Assembly (NCBI RefSeq): GCF_900215205.1
Contig: NZ_OBDY01000002.1
Span: forward strand, 391,867-455,866
Reading direction: 5' to 3'
Source of the DNA: Paractinoplanes atraurantiacus
GTDB lineage: Bacteria; Actinomycetota; Actinomycetes; Mycobacteriales; Micromonosporaceae
Length of the DNA: 64,000 bases
In this document: positions 8,991-17,674 of the stretch, piece after piece
Position numbering within the stretch: position 1 is the first letter of the stretch
Layout of the letters: every line of letters starts with the position of its first letter
The notes under the pieces: model-generated
What the model was told of the DNA's origin: nothing
Seen by the model: the letters and a program-made list of their open reading frames with translations, nothing else
The model's database searches: none
Program-made: the position numbers and the translations under genes

Positions 8991-10049
8991 ATGCCTGCCT
9001 CGTGGACATTCGCGGTTCTCCGGGACGACCTCCGCAAACCCACTGTCGTCGAAGGGGCGACGCCGGTACCCGATGCTGGTGAAGCTTTGCTGCGGGTGGA
9101 CCGCGTCGGGCTGACCGCCAACAACGTCACATACGCGGTGCTGGGCGAGTCGATGCGCTACTGGGATTTCTTCCCGGCCGGGATCGGGCCCGAATGGGGG
9201 GTGCCACCGCTGTGGGGCTTCGCCGACGTGGTCGAGTCGGCGGCGCCGGGGGTCAAGGTGGGGCAGCGGTTCTACGGATACCTTCCGGCGGCGTCGCATC
9301 TGGTGGTGCGGCCGGAGCGGGTCGACGTCTCCGGGTTTCGTGATGCCAGCGGGCATCGAGCCGGTCTGCCTTCGCCGTACAACGCCTACCGGTTGACGAC
9401 CGGCGATCGCGTGTACCGGGAGGACCACGAGGATCTGCTGGTGCTGTTGCGGCCGTTGTTCTTCACCTCGTTCATGCTCGCCGATCAGGTGGCCGACAAC
9501 GATTTCTATGGTGCGGAGTCCGTGGTGTTCTCCTCGGCTTCCAGCAAGACCGCGTACGCCGCCGCGTACGAGTTGAGAGGTCGTGGGCCGCGCCTGATCG
9601 GCCTGACGTCGTCCGGCAACGTCGCTTTCACCCGGTCCCTGGGCTGTTACGACGAGGTGCTGTCCTACGACGAGGTTGATGGCCTGGACGCCGCGTCGGT
9701 GGTTTACCTTGACTTGTCCGGCGTGCCGGCCACCCGATCCGCGCTGCGTGAGCGCTTCGGCGACCGGCTCGTACGGGACATCGCGGTCGGTTTGACCAAC
9801 CAGGTGCCGAACGCCGAAGCGGCGGGTGAGGTGTTCTTCGCGCCGGTCCAGATGCGCAAACGGCGTCAGGACTGGGGGCGCGACGGCTTGGAGGACAGGT
9901 TCGCAGCCGCCTGGCAGCGATTCGCGGCGGCGGCGGGGGAGTGGATCGAGGTGCGGGCCGGCGTTGGTCCTGATGATCTGCGGCGGGTCTGGCTGGATCT
10001 TGTCGACGGCAAGGTCGCGGCGCGGCAGGGCCACGTTATGCGGCTCTGA
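8991..10049 (+). CDS. DUF2855 family protein (MDR-like)
   Basis: 352 residues matching the DUF2855 family, a distant branch of the medium-chain dehydrogenase/reductase fold. The N-terminal half has the GroES-like pattern (V-G-L-T-A-N-N-V-T-Y-A and a W-G-F-A-D-V-V segment). The central part, V-V-F-S-S-A-S-S-K-T-A-Y, resembles the cofactor-binding half but lacks a classic GxGxxG. Substrate and reaction are unknown. ATG 8991 is preceded by CGGAG. It is monocistronic, with a palindromic operator in the promoter region. Confidence 0.75.
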   Translation: MPASWTFAVLRDDLRKPTVVEGATPVPDAGEALLRVDRVGLTANNVTYAVLGESMRYWDFFPAGIGPEWGVPPLWGFADVVESAAPGVKVGQRFYGYLPAASHLVVRPERVDVSGFRDASGHRAGLPSPYNAYRLTTGDRVYREDHEDLLVLLRPLFFTSFMLADQVADNDFYGAESVVFSSASSKTAYAAAYELRGRGPRLIGLTSSGNVAFTRSLGCYDEVLSYDEVDGLDAASVVYLDLSGVPATRSALRERFGDRLVRDIAVGLTNQVPNAEAAGEVFFAPVQMRKRRQDWGRDGLEDRFAAAWQRFAAAAGEWIEVRAGVGPDDLRRVWLDLVDGKVAARQGHVMRL

Positions 10050-10097
10050 CCCGCCGATCCGGTCGGTGGCGCCCGCGCCGAAAGCCTCCGCCGGTGA

Positions 10098-10195
10098 GGT
10101 GTCCGGCGTACGAGGGGGAGCGGCCGATTCCGGCGGCTTTGGCGAGCTGGTGGTCGGCCGGGCTATCGCCGACCACGGTGAGGATCGATGCCGTG
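10098..10195 (-). pseudogene. possible HAD-phosphatase fragment
   Basis: A minus-strand stretch reads V-V-G-D-S-P-A-D-H-Q-L-A-K-A-A-G, which resembles the motif IV region (G-D-x3-D) of HAD-superfamily phosphatases. No start, upstream domains or ribosome site are evident. It may be a short relic or chance. Confidence 0.25.
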
Positions 10196-10284
10196 CCGTT
10201 CGGCGAGAGACCGTACGAGAACCAAGAATGACGTGATGGACCATGAGGACGACGTGGCGCGTCCCGCCCTGTAAGGAAGTGGCT

Positions 10285-10653
10285 ATGGAACCGGCCGAAC
10301 AACTCCCTGCCGGCTTTCTCGAGGACCAACCGGACCGGCCGGTGGTAATGCTCAACCTGCTGCGCTTCGCTGAGGGCGGGCGAACGCTCTACCAGCAGTA
10401 CACGAAGGCGTTCGGGGAGACGCTCGCCGGCCGGTACGGCATTGAGGTGGTCTACGCCGGAGACGGCGGAGACCCTCTTGTCACCGATTCCGCCGAGCAA
10501 TGGGATGCCGTCCTGCTGGTCCGCTATCCCGATCGTCACACGTTCCTGCGGATGATCGAGGACCCCGACTACCGGCGCATAGCTCATCTCAGAAAGCAGG
10601 CGCTACGCGCGACCGTGCTCCAGCCCACCCGTCAGTGGGGAAGACTCGCCTGA
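10285..10653 (+). CDS. DUF1330-like small protein (dimeric alpha/beta-barrel fold)
   Basis: 122 residues with P-V-V-M-L-N-L-L-R-F, a Y-x-Q-Y-T-K-A-F segment and a late W-D-A-V-L-L-V-R-Y-P-D strand followed by F-L-R-M-I-E-D-P-D-Y, typical of DUF1330/EthD-type ferredoxin-like dimers. Function unknown; related folds bind small hydrophobic ligands. I chose ATG 10285 because AAGGAAG lies ~7 nt upstream; the frame opens earlier at 10243 without a ribosome site. Confidence 0.7.
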   Translation: MEPAEQLPAGFLEDQPDRPVVMLNLLRFAEGGRTLYQQYTKAFGETLAGRYGIEVVYAGDGGDPLVTDSAEQWDAVLLVRYPDRHTFLRMIEDPDYRRIAHLRKQALRATVLQPTRQWGRLA

Positions 10654-10727
10654 TCCCTCCACGCAGTTGCTCGCATTAGGACACCGGTGGGGTGCGGTCG
10701 ATGCTTTTCAAGCGGTCCGCGCTCGCC

Positions 10728-11171
10728 TCAATGGTCAAGAGACTTCAGGACCTGCAGGCCGAGGCTGTCGATCGACCGGACGATTGTCATCAGGCAGGCG
10801 AAGTCGACCGGCTTGGCGACGTATCCCTGGACCGGCAGTTGTTCCTGCCGCAGGATGCGTTCGGCTTCGGGGGAGTCGGTCAAAAGGATGACGGGCACTT
10901 CCTGGGCGGCGGGGAGTGTCCGTAAGCGGTCGAGGATGACGCGGCCGTCGCGGCCGGGCAGTTTTACATCGAGCAGTACGAGGTCGGGTGTGCCGGGGCG
11001 GCCGAAGGGGCTGGTTCCGTTCAGGTAGGCGAGCGCTGTCGGCGCGTCGTATGCCGCTTGGACCTTGTTGACGACCTTGTGCGTTACCAGCTCGTCGGCC
11101 AGGAGCAGCGCTTCGGCCGGGTCGTCTTGGACCAGCAGTATGTCGACGGCTGTGCCGTTGTTCACCGTCAT
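10728..11171 (-). CDS. single-domain response regulator (CheY/Rcp1-like receiver)
   Basis: 147 residues, receiver domain only: an acidic pocket in I-L-L-V-Q-D-D-P, phosphoacceptor Asp in L-V-L-L-D-V-K-L-P-G, and a late Y-V-A-K-P with the conserved lysine. There is no DNA-binding domain, so it acts by phosphorelay or protein contact, like the Rcp1 group paired with phytochrome-type kinases; no such kinase is nearby. Start ATG 11171 is chosen because the sequence before it has no receiver similarity. A GTCA-repeat box lies ~87 nt upstream. A degenerate paralogue lacking the phosphoacceptor lies at 51.04 kb. Confidence 0.85.
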   Translation of the reverse strand: MTVNNGTAVDILLVQDDPAEALLLADELVTHKVVNKVQAAYDAPTALAYLNGTSPFGRPGTPDLVLLDVKLPGRDGRVILDRLRTLPAAQEVPVILLTDSPEAERILRQEQLPVQGYVAKPVDFACLMTIVRSIDSLGLQVLKSLDH

Positions 11172-11256
11172 CCCCAGCTCATCAGAAACATGCACCTGTA
11201 CACAGGTCGCTGAGGATAGTCCGGTCGTCAGCACTGTTGGTGGTAGCGACCGTGTT

Positions 11257-11274
11257 TGTCACACGACTGTCATG
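11257..11274 (+). promoter_or_regulatory. GTCA direct-repeat box 1 (PhoB-box-like)
   Basis: TGTCAC-ACGAC-TGTCATG: GTCA at 11258 and 11269, 11-bp period. It lies between the response regulator start (11171, minus) and the end of the next minus-strand gene; its orientation is opposite to the nearest gene. Confidence 0.55.
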
Positions 11275-11292
11275 TCAGAAGTGGACCTGAAC

Positions 11293-11442
11293 TCACTGCC
11301 GCGAGGCCCCCGACGGAGTGCCCAGCGCGCCGGCGATAAATGCGATGCCGCCGGCGAGAATGAGCCATCCGATCGAATAGACCGTACCTATCGCGGCGCT
11401 GATCGCTCCCATGGCCGCGACACATGCGAATACCGTGCCCAT
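11293..11442 (-). CDS. small two-helix membrane protein
   Basis: 49 residues, almost entirely two hydrophobic helices (MGTVFACVAAMGAISAAIG and W-L-I-L-A-G-G-I-A-F-I-A-G-A-L), short soluble tail. ATG 11442 has GGGAG 5-8 nt upstream. It is a clear paralogue of the small protein at 43334-43492 (MRTVLACLAAAGAV, G-W-M-I-L-A-G). Function unknown. A GTCA-repeat box lies ~80 nt upstream. Confidence 0.6.
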   Translation of the reverse strand: MGTVFACVAAMGAISAAIGTVYSIGWLILAGGIAFIAGALGTPSGASRQ

Positions 11443-11520
11443 GGCTCTCCCGCCGCTCGGATCCCTCGGATGTGACCAGCCTGCCATCGGTAATCACCGG
11501 GAATGCCGCTACCGCGCCGT

Positions 11521-11538
11521 TGTCACATAACCGTCGCA
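11521..11538 (+). promoter_or_regulatory. GTCA direct-repeat box 2
   Basis: TGTCACATAAC-CGTCGCA: GTCA at 11522 and a GTCG half-site at 11533. It is ~80 nt from the start of the small membrane protein at 11442, in opposite orientation. Confidence 0.4.
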
Positions 11539-11541
11539 TTT

Positions 11542-11577
11542 CCGAGGAGAGCTCAGGGCTTGCTGAGCTCTCCTCGG
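11542..11577 (-). terminator. strong hairpin terminator after the STAS gene
   Basis: A perfect 15-bp inverted repeat (11542-11556 with 11563-11577, 6-nt loop), starting 37 nt downstream of the minus-strand STAS stop. There is no U-run, as usual for actinobacterial terminators. Confidence 0.65.
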
Positions 11578-11614
11578 GAGTGTGCCGGTGATCTGGCCAG
11601 CCGGGATTGCGCCG

Positions 11615-11941
11615 CTATGCGGGCTCGTCAACCAATTCCGCCAGCCCATGCCTGCGAAGCTTCTCATGCACCTGCGGTGCTGCGTGGAGCACTTCGACGC
11701 TCGCCCGTTCAGCGGTCGCTTTGTCACGTCCCTTTCGCAGCGCGTCGACACCCGCTTCCGAAATCTCCGGAACAGCGCTGAAGTCCACGACAATGCGCTC
11801 CGGGTGCGTGGCGGCCAGGACCATGACGAATCGGCCTCGAAGCAGATCGGCGGCTTCCGCCGAGGCGATCCGTCCTTGCGGCTCGATCGCGATCGCCATG
11901 GCGGGGCCGGGCAGTCGATGTGTGTTGATCACGTAAGTCAT
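11615..11941 (-). CDS. STAS-domain protein with Glu at the phosphosite
   Basis: 108 residues with the SpoIIAA-like STAS pattern: a first strand with G-P-A-M-A-I-A-I, then I-V-V-D-F-S-A-V-P-E-I-S-E-A-G-V-D-A-L and a final V-x-V-L-H-A-A segment. At the position normally occupied by the phosphorylatable serine (D-S-x-G) it has glutamate (S-E-A-G), which could mimic constant phosphorylation. STAS antagonists bind anti-sigma kinases; none is encoded in this window. ATG 11941 has GAGGAT 6 nt upstream. It is divergent from the ClC gene. Confidence 0.75.
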   Translation of the reverse strand: MTYVINTHRLPGPAMAIAIEPQGRIASAEAADLLRGRFVMVLAATHPERIVVDFSAVPEISEAGVDALRKGRDKATAERASVEVLHAAPQVHEKLRRHGLAELVDEPA

Positions 11942-12137
11942 CGCAGATCCTCGAATCGTGGGTGACCGATGCGCTGTGACGCGCACTTCTTCCTCGACTT
12001 TCCGCTGCCTCTGCGACGATCACGAGTCGAGGTCGGCACGATTCCGCGACAGGCTCTGCTTCGGGCCGGTCGTCCTCCGGCGGCATGTCACAGGTGGCCG
12101 GTGCCTCGCCGGTCAGAGGCGATGGAAAGATGTATGT

Positions 12138-13856
12138 ATGCATCAAAAGTTCTGGGGCTGGCTTCACGGCAGCATGGTCGGCTTGCAGTGTCTGGCCGTG
12201 ACAGTCGGGCTGGGAGCCGGGCTCGGGGCCGCGGCTTTCCGCTGGCTGATCGAGACGGCGACGCACGTCTTCACCGGCTATGACGACTATGCCGCCGTTG
12301 CCGGTGCGGCGAGCGCGCATCTGCCCGGTCTCGGTCGCTGGTTCCTGCTGGTCACGCCGGTGATCGCCGGTCTGCTCTACGGTCCGCTGGTGTACCGGTT
12401 CGCGCGGGAGGCTCGCGGTCACGGGGTGCCGGAGGTGATGTACGCGGTCGCCGAGCGCGGCGGCCGGATTCGTCCCCAGGTGGCGGTGGTCAAGGCGCTG
12501 GCCAGTGCGTTGTGCATCGGCGGGGGCGGCTCGGTGGGCCGGGAGGGGCCGATCGTGCAGATCGGCTCGGCGCTCGGGTCTAGCCTCGGCCAGTTGGTGC
12601 GGCTGCCCGAATCGCGGCTGCGGTTGCTGGTGGCGTGCGGGGCGGCCGGCGGTATCGCGGCCACGTTCAACACGCCGATCGCTGGGGTCTTCTTCGCGCT
12701 CGAGCTCATCCTGGGCGACTTCGCCGTCGAGTCGTTCGCCGCGGTCGTGCTGGCCGCGGTCGCGGCCGCCGCCCTGAGCCGGGCCGCGTTCGGGGATCAT
12801 CCGTTCCTGGCGCTGCCGTCGTTCTCGATCAGCTCGGCCTGGGAGTACGTGGCGTACGCCGTCCTCGGGCTGCTCGCGGCCGGGGTGGGTGTCGGCTGGT
12901 CGCGGACGCTCTACTTCGTCGAGGATCTGTGCGATCGGCTGTGGCGGGGCCCGGAGTGGCTGCGGCCGGCCGTGGGTGGCCTGCTGCTGGGTGGTCTGCT
13001 CCTGGTGCTGCCGCAGATGTACGGCGTCGGCTATCCCGTACTGGGGCGGGCGGTCGCGGGTGGCTACGCGATCGGGTTCGTGCTGCTACTGCTGGTCGGC
13101 AAGATCCTCGCGACCAGCCTGACCATCGGAATCGGCGGCTCCGGTGGCGTGTTCGCGCCGTCGCTGTTCGTCGGCGCGATGCTGGGCGAGGCGTTCGGTC
13201 TGGTGCTGCGCGCCCTCGACCCCGCGCTCGTCCCCTCGCCCGGCGCCTATGCGCTGGTGGGTATGGGTGCGGTTTTCGCGGGGGCGGCGCGTACCCCGAT
13301 CACCGCCGTCCTGATCATGTTCGAGCTGACCGGCGAGTACCGGATCATCCTGCCGCTGATGCTGGCGATCGCCCTCGCCGCGGGCGTGTCCAAGCTGCTG
13401 AGCCGGGACACCATCTACACCCGCAAGCTGCTGCGGCGCGGCATCGATCTGGGCGCGCCCGACCGCGCCCTGGCCCGTATCCCGGTCTCGGCCGCGGCCG
13501 GGCCGCTGCCGGCGCCACTGGCGCCGCAGACCGGCCTGCCCGAGCTGACGGCACGGTTCGCCGCCGACGATCGCATGGCGTTGCCGGTGCTCGACGAGGT
13601 GGGACACCTGCTCGGCGTGGTCCCCGCGCTCGAGGTGGAACGGGCGGTGCAGGACGCGGCGGGCGAGGTGACCGCGGCTGATCTGGCTCACGTGGTGCCG
13701 ATGCTGCGTGGCGACGAGTCCCTCGAGGAGGCGCTGGCGGAGCTGACCCGCCACGGCGGGGCGGGCCTGCCGGTCGGCGCCGCCGGTGTGCCGTCGGCCT
13801 GGCTGACCCATCGCGACCTGCTGCGCGCCGCGGCCGGGATCAGGCCGGGCGGGTGA
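12138..13856 (+). CDS. ClC-type chloride channel/transporter with C-terminal CBS-like region
   Basis: 572 residues with ~10-12 membrane segments and ClC signatures: GHGVPE (the GSGIP position, serine replaced by histidine), GGSVGREGP (with the gating glutamate of GREGP), and GGSGGVFAPSLFVGA. The last ~130 residues are soluble and resemble a CBS pair (P-V-L-D-E-V-G-H-L-L-G-V-V-P). It moves chloride or another anion across the cell membrane, possibly coupled to protons. ATG 12138 has GGAAAG 8 nt upstream. Its 3' end overlaps the convergent reductase gene by 17 nt. Confidence 0.88.
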   Translation: MHQKFWGWLHGSMVGLQCLAVTVGLGAGLGAAAFRWLIETATHVFTGYDDYAAVAGAASAHLPGLGRWFLLVTPVIAGLLYGPLVYRFAREARGHGVPEVMYAVAERGGRIRPQVAVVKALASALCIGGGGSVGREGPIVQIGSALGSSLGQLVRLPESRLRLLVACGAAGGIAATFNTPIAGVFFALELILGDFAVESFAAVVLAAVAAAALSRAAFGDHPFLALPSFSISSAWEYVAYAVLGLLAAGVGVGWSRTLYFVEDLCDRLWRGPEWLRPAVGGLLLGGLLLVLPQMYGVGYPVLGRAVAGGYAIGFVLLLLVGKILATSLTIGIGGSGGVFAPSLFVGAMLGEAFGLVLRALDPALVPSPGAYALVGMGAVFAGAARTPITAVLIMFELTGEYRIILPLMLAIALAAGVSKLLSRDTIYTRKLLRRGIDLGAPDRALARIPVSAAAGPLPAPLAPQTGLPELTARFAADDRMALPVLDEVGHLLGVVPALEVERAVQDAAGEVTAADLAHVVPMLRGDESLEEALAELTRHGGAGLPVGAAGVPSAWLTHRDLLRAAAGIRPGG

Positions 13857-14334
13857 TCGACTTTCGCCCGTCGGGGATCAGCCGTAGGAAGGGCAGGGTA
13901 CGCCCGAACTCGGCGAAGTCGTCGTCGGTACCGTCCAGCTCGTAGCCGAGGAAGCCGGCGAGGCGGCGTGCTGTTCGCGGGTGCCGCCTCGCATAGCCCC
14001 GCATGATCTCAGCCCCGGTCTCGGTGGGCACCGGCTCGGCCCGGACGGCGATCCGGCGGATGCCGATGACGACGTCGGTGGCCGGATGAGCCCGCAGGTT
14101 GCGATACCAGTCGGCTTTCGGCCCGAAGCCCGACGCCACGGTGAGGGCCCCTGTGGCCGGGTCGAGCTCGACGACCTCCAGCACCACCTGATGAAGGTGG
14201 CCGGTCCGCCGGCCGAGGTGCTCGACCATCGCCAGCCGGCGGCCGAACAGCCATCCGAGACGGAGGCGGTAGAGCTTCACCGGCGCACGGAACAGACGGC
14301 GTGTCCACCGGTGGAGTGTCCTGCTGCTGGTCAT
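13840..14334 (-). CDS. deazaflavin (F420)-dependent nitroreductase-family protein
   Basis: 164 residues of the DUF385/Ddn-like family: H-L-G-R-R-T-G-H-L-H-Q-V near 40, then S-G-F-G-P-K-A-D-W-Y-R-N-L-R-A-H-P, the family hallmark. Members are small split-barrel reductases using F420H2 on quinones, nitroaromatics or other substrates; the substrate here is unknown. GGAGGTGG precedes the ATG. It is divergent from a MarR-family gene, with a palindrome between them, so it is a likely MarR target. Confidence 0.85.
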   Translation of the reverse strand: MTSSRTLHRWTRRLFRAPVKLYRLRLGWLFGRRLAMVEHLGRRTGHLHQVVLEVVELDPATGALTVASGFGPKADWYRNLRAHPATDVVIGIRRIAVRAEPVPTETGAEIMRGYARRHPRTARRLAGFLGYELDGTDDDFAEFGRTLPFLRLIPDGRKSITRPA

Positions 14335-14412
14335 CTCCCACCTCCGCGGGGCGTGCGACGGTGTCGGTGCTCCGCATTGTCGCGCGGCGGCTCGTAGGAT
14401 GGATCCACAATA

Positions 14413-14428
14413 GGTGTATTACTACACC
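14413..14428. promoter_or_regulatory. palindrome in the reductase/MarR divergent promoter
   Basis: GGTGTA-TTAC-TACACC, a perfect 6-bp-arm inverted repeat in the 166-nt gap between the divergent F420-type reductase and MarR genes. A typical place and size for a MarR operator. Confidence 0.55.
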
Positions 14429-14500
14429 ATTCTCGGGAACGGGCGGGACGCTGCCGGGGTGCCGCGATCCGGCGTGCCGACGGCGTGTCAGAGTGGGCGC

Positions 14501-15007
14501 GTGACTTCACAGATGGCCCTGTCGCCGGGGGAGGACGAGGTGGTCGGGGCGTTGCTGGCGCTCAGCCGGGCCTTCGTCGCCGAGACGGCCCGTTCGCTCA
14601 GCGGTCTCGACGAGGACGTGACTCTGCCGCAGTTCCGTACGCTCGTGGTGCTGGTCTCGCGCGGGCCGCAGCGGATCGTCGATCTGGCCAGCGAGCTCAC
14701 CGTGACCTCCTCGACCGCGGTCCGCATGTGCCAGCGGCTGGTGCGTAAGGGTCTGGTGGCGCGGGAGGAGCGGCTCCACGACCGGCGCGCGGCCTGGATC
14801 ACGTTGACCGATGCCGGGCGTGAGCTGGTCGGCGAGGTGATGCGACGGCGCCGTGACCGGCTGGCCGAGCTGATCGCCGAGCTGTCGCTGACCCGGCCGC
14901 TGGCGTTCGCGTCGGTGCTCAACGCGCTTGTCGAAGCGACCGGGGAGGTGCCCGATGCCGAATGGTGGCGACGCTGGCACGACTCGGGTACCGCCTCGGA
15001 CGGCTGA
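14501..15007 (+). CDS. MarR-family transcriptional regulator
   Basis: 168 residues with the MarR winged helix: T-L-P-Q-F-R-T-L-V-V-L, I-V-D-L-A-S-E-L-T-V-T-S-S-T-A-V-R-M-C-Q-R-L as helix-turn-helix, and D-R-R-A-A-W-I-T-L-T-D-A-G as the wing. GTG 14501 is chosen because it gives a normal MarR N-terminus; a further open 29 codons upstream contain the operator palindrome and are unlikely to be translated. It probably represses itself and the divergent reductase. Confidence 0.88.
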   Translation: MTSQMALSPGEDEVVGALLALSRAFVAETARSLSGLDEDVTLPQFRTLVVLVSRGPQRIVDLASELTVTSSTAVRMCQRLVRKGLVAREERLHDRRAAWITLTDAGRELVGEVMRRRRDRLAELIAELSLTRPLAFASVLNALVEATGEVPDAEWWRRWHDSGTASDG

Positions 15008-15013
15008 CCGCAG

Positions 15014-15679
15014 TTACCGGGCCGCGATGATTCGATCGGCCACCTCGGTCAGCGTCGGCCCTACGATGTCGGGCTGTGCGCCGAGCGGGATGGCGACCAC
15101 CCCGGGCCGTCGCACCAAGGCCGCGCGGCATCCGGCGGCCAGCGCGCCGGATACGTCCCAGGCGTGCGCGGCCACCAGACGTACCTCCGACGGCTCGACA
15201 CCGAAGCGCTGCGCGACCGCGTGATAGGGCTCGGGGGCCGGCTTCAGCCGTCGTACCGAATCAGCGGAGATCGCGGCGTTGAAGAGCTCGCCGAGACCGG
15301 CGTACCGGAGCTGCGCTTCGGCCACCGACTGCACGGAGTTCGTCAGAGCCACCATGGTGAACCCGGCCTCGCGCAGCCGGGCCAGCGCGGCCGGCACCTC
15401 GGCGTGAGGTGGAAGGGCGCTCATCGCCTCGACGATCGCGGTTGCCCGTTCCGGCGGCAGCGGCTTGCCCAACCGGTCGGCCAGCATGCTCAGGGCGGCG
15501 TGCTGGGCGGTGGTGAAGTCGACGTACTGCCCGGTGAGGCCGCCCACGAAGGCGACCTGAAGCATCTGGGCGAACCACTGTCCACGTGACCCGGGATCGT
15601 CGAAGGTGTCGGCGAACAGGGGGTCCAGGGCTCGCAGGTCGAGCAGGGTCTCGTTGACATCGAAGGCGATGACCGTCAT
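15014..15679 (-). CDS. haloacid dehalogenase type II-like HAD hydrolase
   Basis: 221 residues, HAD superfamily: nucleophile motif F-D-V-N-E-T-L-L-D at residue ~6, motif II A-L-T-N-S, and motif III lysine in R-L-K-P-A-P-E-P-Y. The E-T-L-L-D form and the overall length match L-2-haloacid dehalogenases. Motif IV reads A-A-H-A-W-D-V-S-G, as in this subfamily. It would hydrolyse 2-haloacids or a phosphate ester. It ends 4 nt from ctaD, on the same strand, and may be cotranscribed with it. Confidence 0.85.
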   Translation of the reverse strand: MTVIAFDVNETLLDLRALDPLFADTFDDPGSRGQWFAQMLQVAFVGGLTGQYVDFTTAQHAALSMLADRLGKPLPPERATAIVEAMSALPPHAEVPAALARLREAGFTMVALTNSVQSVAEAQLRYAGLGELFNAAISADSVRRLKPAPEPYHAVAQRFGVEPSEVRLVAAHAWDVSGALAAGCRAALVRRPGVVAIPLGAQPDIVGPTLTEVADRIIAAR

Positions 15680-15682
15680 GCC

Positions 15683-17458
15683 TCAGATCTTCCCGCGTCC
15701 GGCCGGCGTTCGTGGGACCCCGCCTCGGCCCGGATTCTCATGGCGGGTGCCGCCCTCGGGTGGGCCATCGGCGGACTGGGCGCCGGCGGCCAGTTCGGGG
15801 AACTTGGCGTCGAAGGCCGGGCGCTCGGAGCGGATGCGCGGCATCTTGTCGAAGTTGCGCAGCGGTGGCGGCGAGGTGGTGGCCCACTCCAGCGAGTTGC
15901 CGTGGCCCCAGGGGTCGTTCGCGGTGGCCGTACGGCCGGCCCGGTAGGACTTCCAGCAGTTGTAGAGGAACGGCAGCGTCGACAGGCCGAGGATGAACGA
16001 GCCGATGGTCGACACGGCGTTCAGCGTCGCGAACCCGTCACCGGGCAGGTAGTCGGCGTAGCGGCGGGGCATGCCCTCGGTGCCCAGCCAGTGCTGCACC
16101 AGGAAGGTGGTGTGGAAGCCGATGAAGGTCAGCCAGAAGTGGACCTTACCCAGCCGTTCGTCGAGCATCCGCCCGAACATCTTCGGGAACCAGAAATAGA
16201 TGCCGGAAAACACCGCGAACACGATCGTGCCGAACAGCACGTAGTGGAAATGGGCGACGACGAAGTACGAGTCGGAGACGTGAAAGTCGACCGGCGGCGC
16301 GGCCAGCAGCACGCCCGTGAGCCCGCCGAGCAGGAAGGTGATCAGGAAGCCGATCGCGAACAGCATCGGCGTCTCGAAGCTGATCTGACCGCGCCACATC
16401 GTGCCGATCCAGACGAAGAACTTCATGCCCGTGGGCACCGCGATGAGATAGCTGAGGAAGCTGAAGAACGGCAGCAGGACCTGGCCGGTGACGAACATGT
16501 GGTGCGCCCACACCGACATCGACAGGGCCGCGATCAGCAGCGTGGCCGAGACCAGGCCCTTGTAACCGAAGAGAGGTTTGCGGCTGAAGACCGGGATGAC
16601 CTCGGTGATGATGCCGAAGAACGGCAGCGCCACGATGTACACCTCGGGGTGGCCGAAGAACCAGAACAGGTGCTGCCACAGCAGCGGGCCGCCGGTCTGC
16701 ACGTCGAAGACGTGAGCACCGATCACCCGGTCGGCCAGCAGCGCGAGGAGGGCAGCGGCCAGGAAGGGGAAGACGAGAATCACCAGGAGGCTGGTGACCA
16801 GGATGTTCCACGTCATGATCGGCATGCGGAACATGGTCATGCCGGGTGCCCGCAGGGTCAGGATCGTGGTGATCATGTTGACGCCGCCGAGGATCGTGCC
16901 GAGGCCCGAGAGGGCCAGGCCGACGACCCACAGGTTCCCGCCGACTCCGGGGGAATGCAGCGAGTCGCTCAGCGGGTTGTACGCCGTCCACCCGAAGTCG
17001 GCCGCGCCACCCGGTGTGATGAAGCCGCCGAGGGTGAGGGTGCCGCCGAACAGGTAGAGCCAGTACGCGAACGCGTTCAGCCGGGGAAACGCCACGTCAG
17101 GAGCGCCGATCTGGATCGGCACCACATAGTTGGCGAAGGCGAACACGATCGGCGTCGCGAAGAGCAGCAGCATGATCGTGCCATGCATGGTGAACAGCTG
17201 GTTGTACTGCTCGGGGGACAGAATCTGCATGCCCGGGCGGGCCAGCTCCGCCCGCATGATCAGCGCCATCGCCCCGCCGATCATGAAGAAGGCGAACGCC
17301 GTGATCATGTAGAGGATCCCGATCTGCTTCGCGTCCGTCGTGCGCAGGACCCGGGCCAATGCCGAGCCCCGGACCTGAGGCCGGACCGGGTAGGGCCGGG
17401 TCTCGATCGGCCTGGGCGCAACGGCGGTCACGGCTGTTTTCCTCGGGATCGGTGTCAC
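15683..17458 (-). CDS. ctaD: cytochrome c oxidase subunit I (lone copy)
   Basis: 591 residues, ~12 membrane helices, haem-copper oxidase subunit I. The haem a ligand lies in T-M-H-G-T, the CuB/Tyr motif in F-G-H-P-E-V-Y, the CuB pair in W-A-H-H-M-F, and the binuclear haem ligands in H-F-H-Y-V. It reduces O2 to water and pumps protons. Subunits II and III are absent from the neighbourhood, so this is an extra, stand-alone subunit I that probably joins subunits from the main locus or is used under other growth conditions. GTG start 17458. The C-terminus is a proline/glycine-rich tail. Confidence 0.93.
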   Translation of the reverse strand: MTPIPRKTAVTAVAPRPIETRPYPVRPQVRGSALARVLRTTDAKQIGILYMITAFAFFMIGGAMALIMRAELARPGMQILSPEQYNQLFTMHGTIMLLLFATPIVFAFANYVVPIQIGAPDVAFPRLNAFAYWLYLFGGTLTLGGFITPGGAADFGWTAYNPLSDSLHSPGVGGNLWVVGLALSGLGTILGGVNMITTILTLRAPGMTMFRMPIMTWNILVTSLLVILVFPFLAAALLALLADRVIGAHVFDVQTGGPLLWQHLFWFFGHPEVYIVALPFFGIITEVIPVFSRKPLFGYKGLVSATLLIAALSMSVWAHHMFVTGQVLLPFFSFLSYLIAVPTGMKFFVWIGTMWRGQISFETPMLFAIGFLITFLLGGLTGVLLAAPPVDFHVSDSYFVVAHFHYVLFGTIVFAVFSGIYFWFPKMFGRMLDERLGKVHFWLTFIGFHTTFLVQHWLGTEGMPRRYADYLPGDGFATLNAVSTIGSFILGLSTLPFLYNCWKSYRAGRTATANDPWGHGNSLEWATTSPPPLRNFDKMPRIRSERPAFDAKFPELAAGAQSADGPPEGGTRHENPGRGGVPRTPAGRGKI

Positions 17459-17674
17459 GTTGCGGCGCGCCTACCCCTCGACGAGCGGAGTAAACGATGA
17501 CGGCGTGAATGAGTGTAGAAGGACATGCAGTTTCCGCCCGGTGCCGCGCTTCAGCGTTCAAATAGATGTAACTGTGCATGTTGTTTCGGTGCTCCTGGCG
17601 TTTATCCGCTGGAGCGGCGGGTAGCCGCGTGGACGGTGCCGATCGACGCCGTATCCGCGACGAAGGGAATCCCG

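Noticed and set aside
11942..12137. A GTCA box between the STAS and ClC genes
   Set aside because: Two GTCA half-sites exist here (minus strand), but they are 13 bp apart, not 11, so it was not counted.
15740..17500. 586-codon plus-strand open frame opposite ctaD
   Set aside because: Antisense shadow of a highly conserved gene; composition (Arg/Asp/Gln-rich, no motifs) is typical of high-GC mirror frames.
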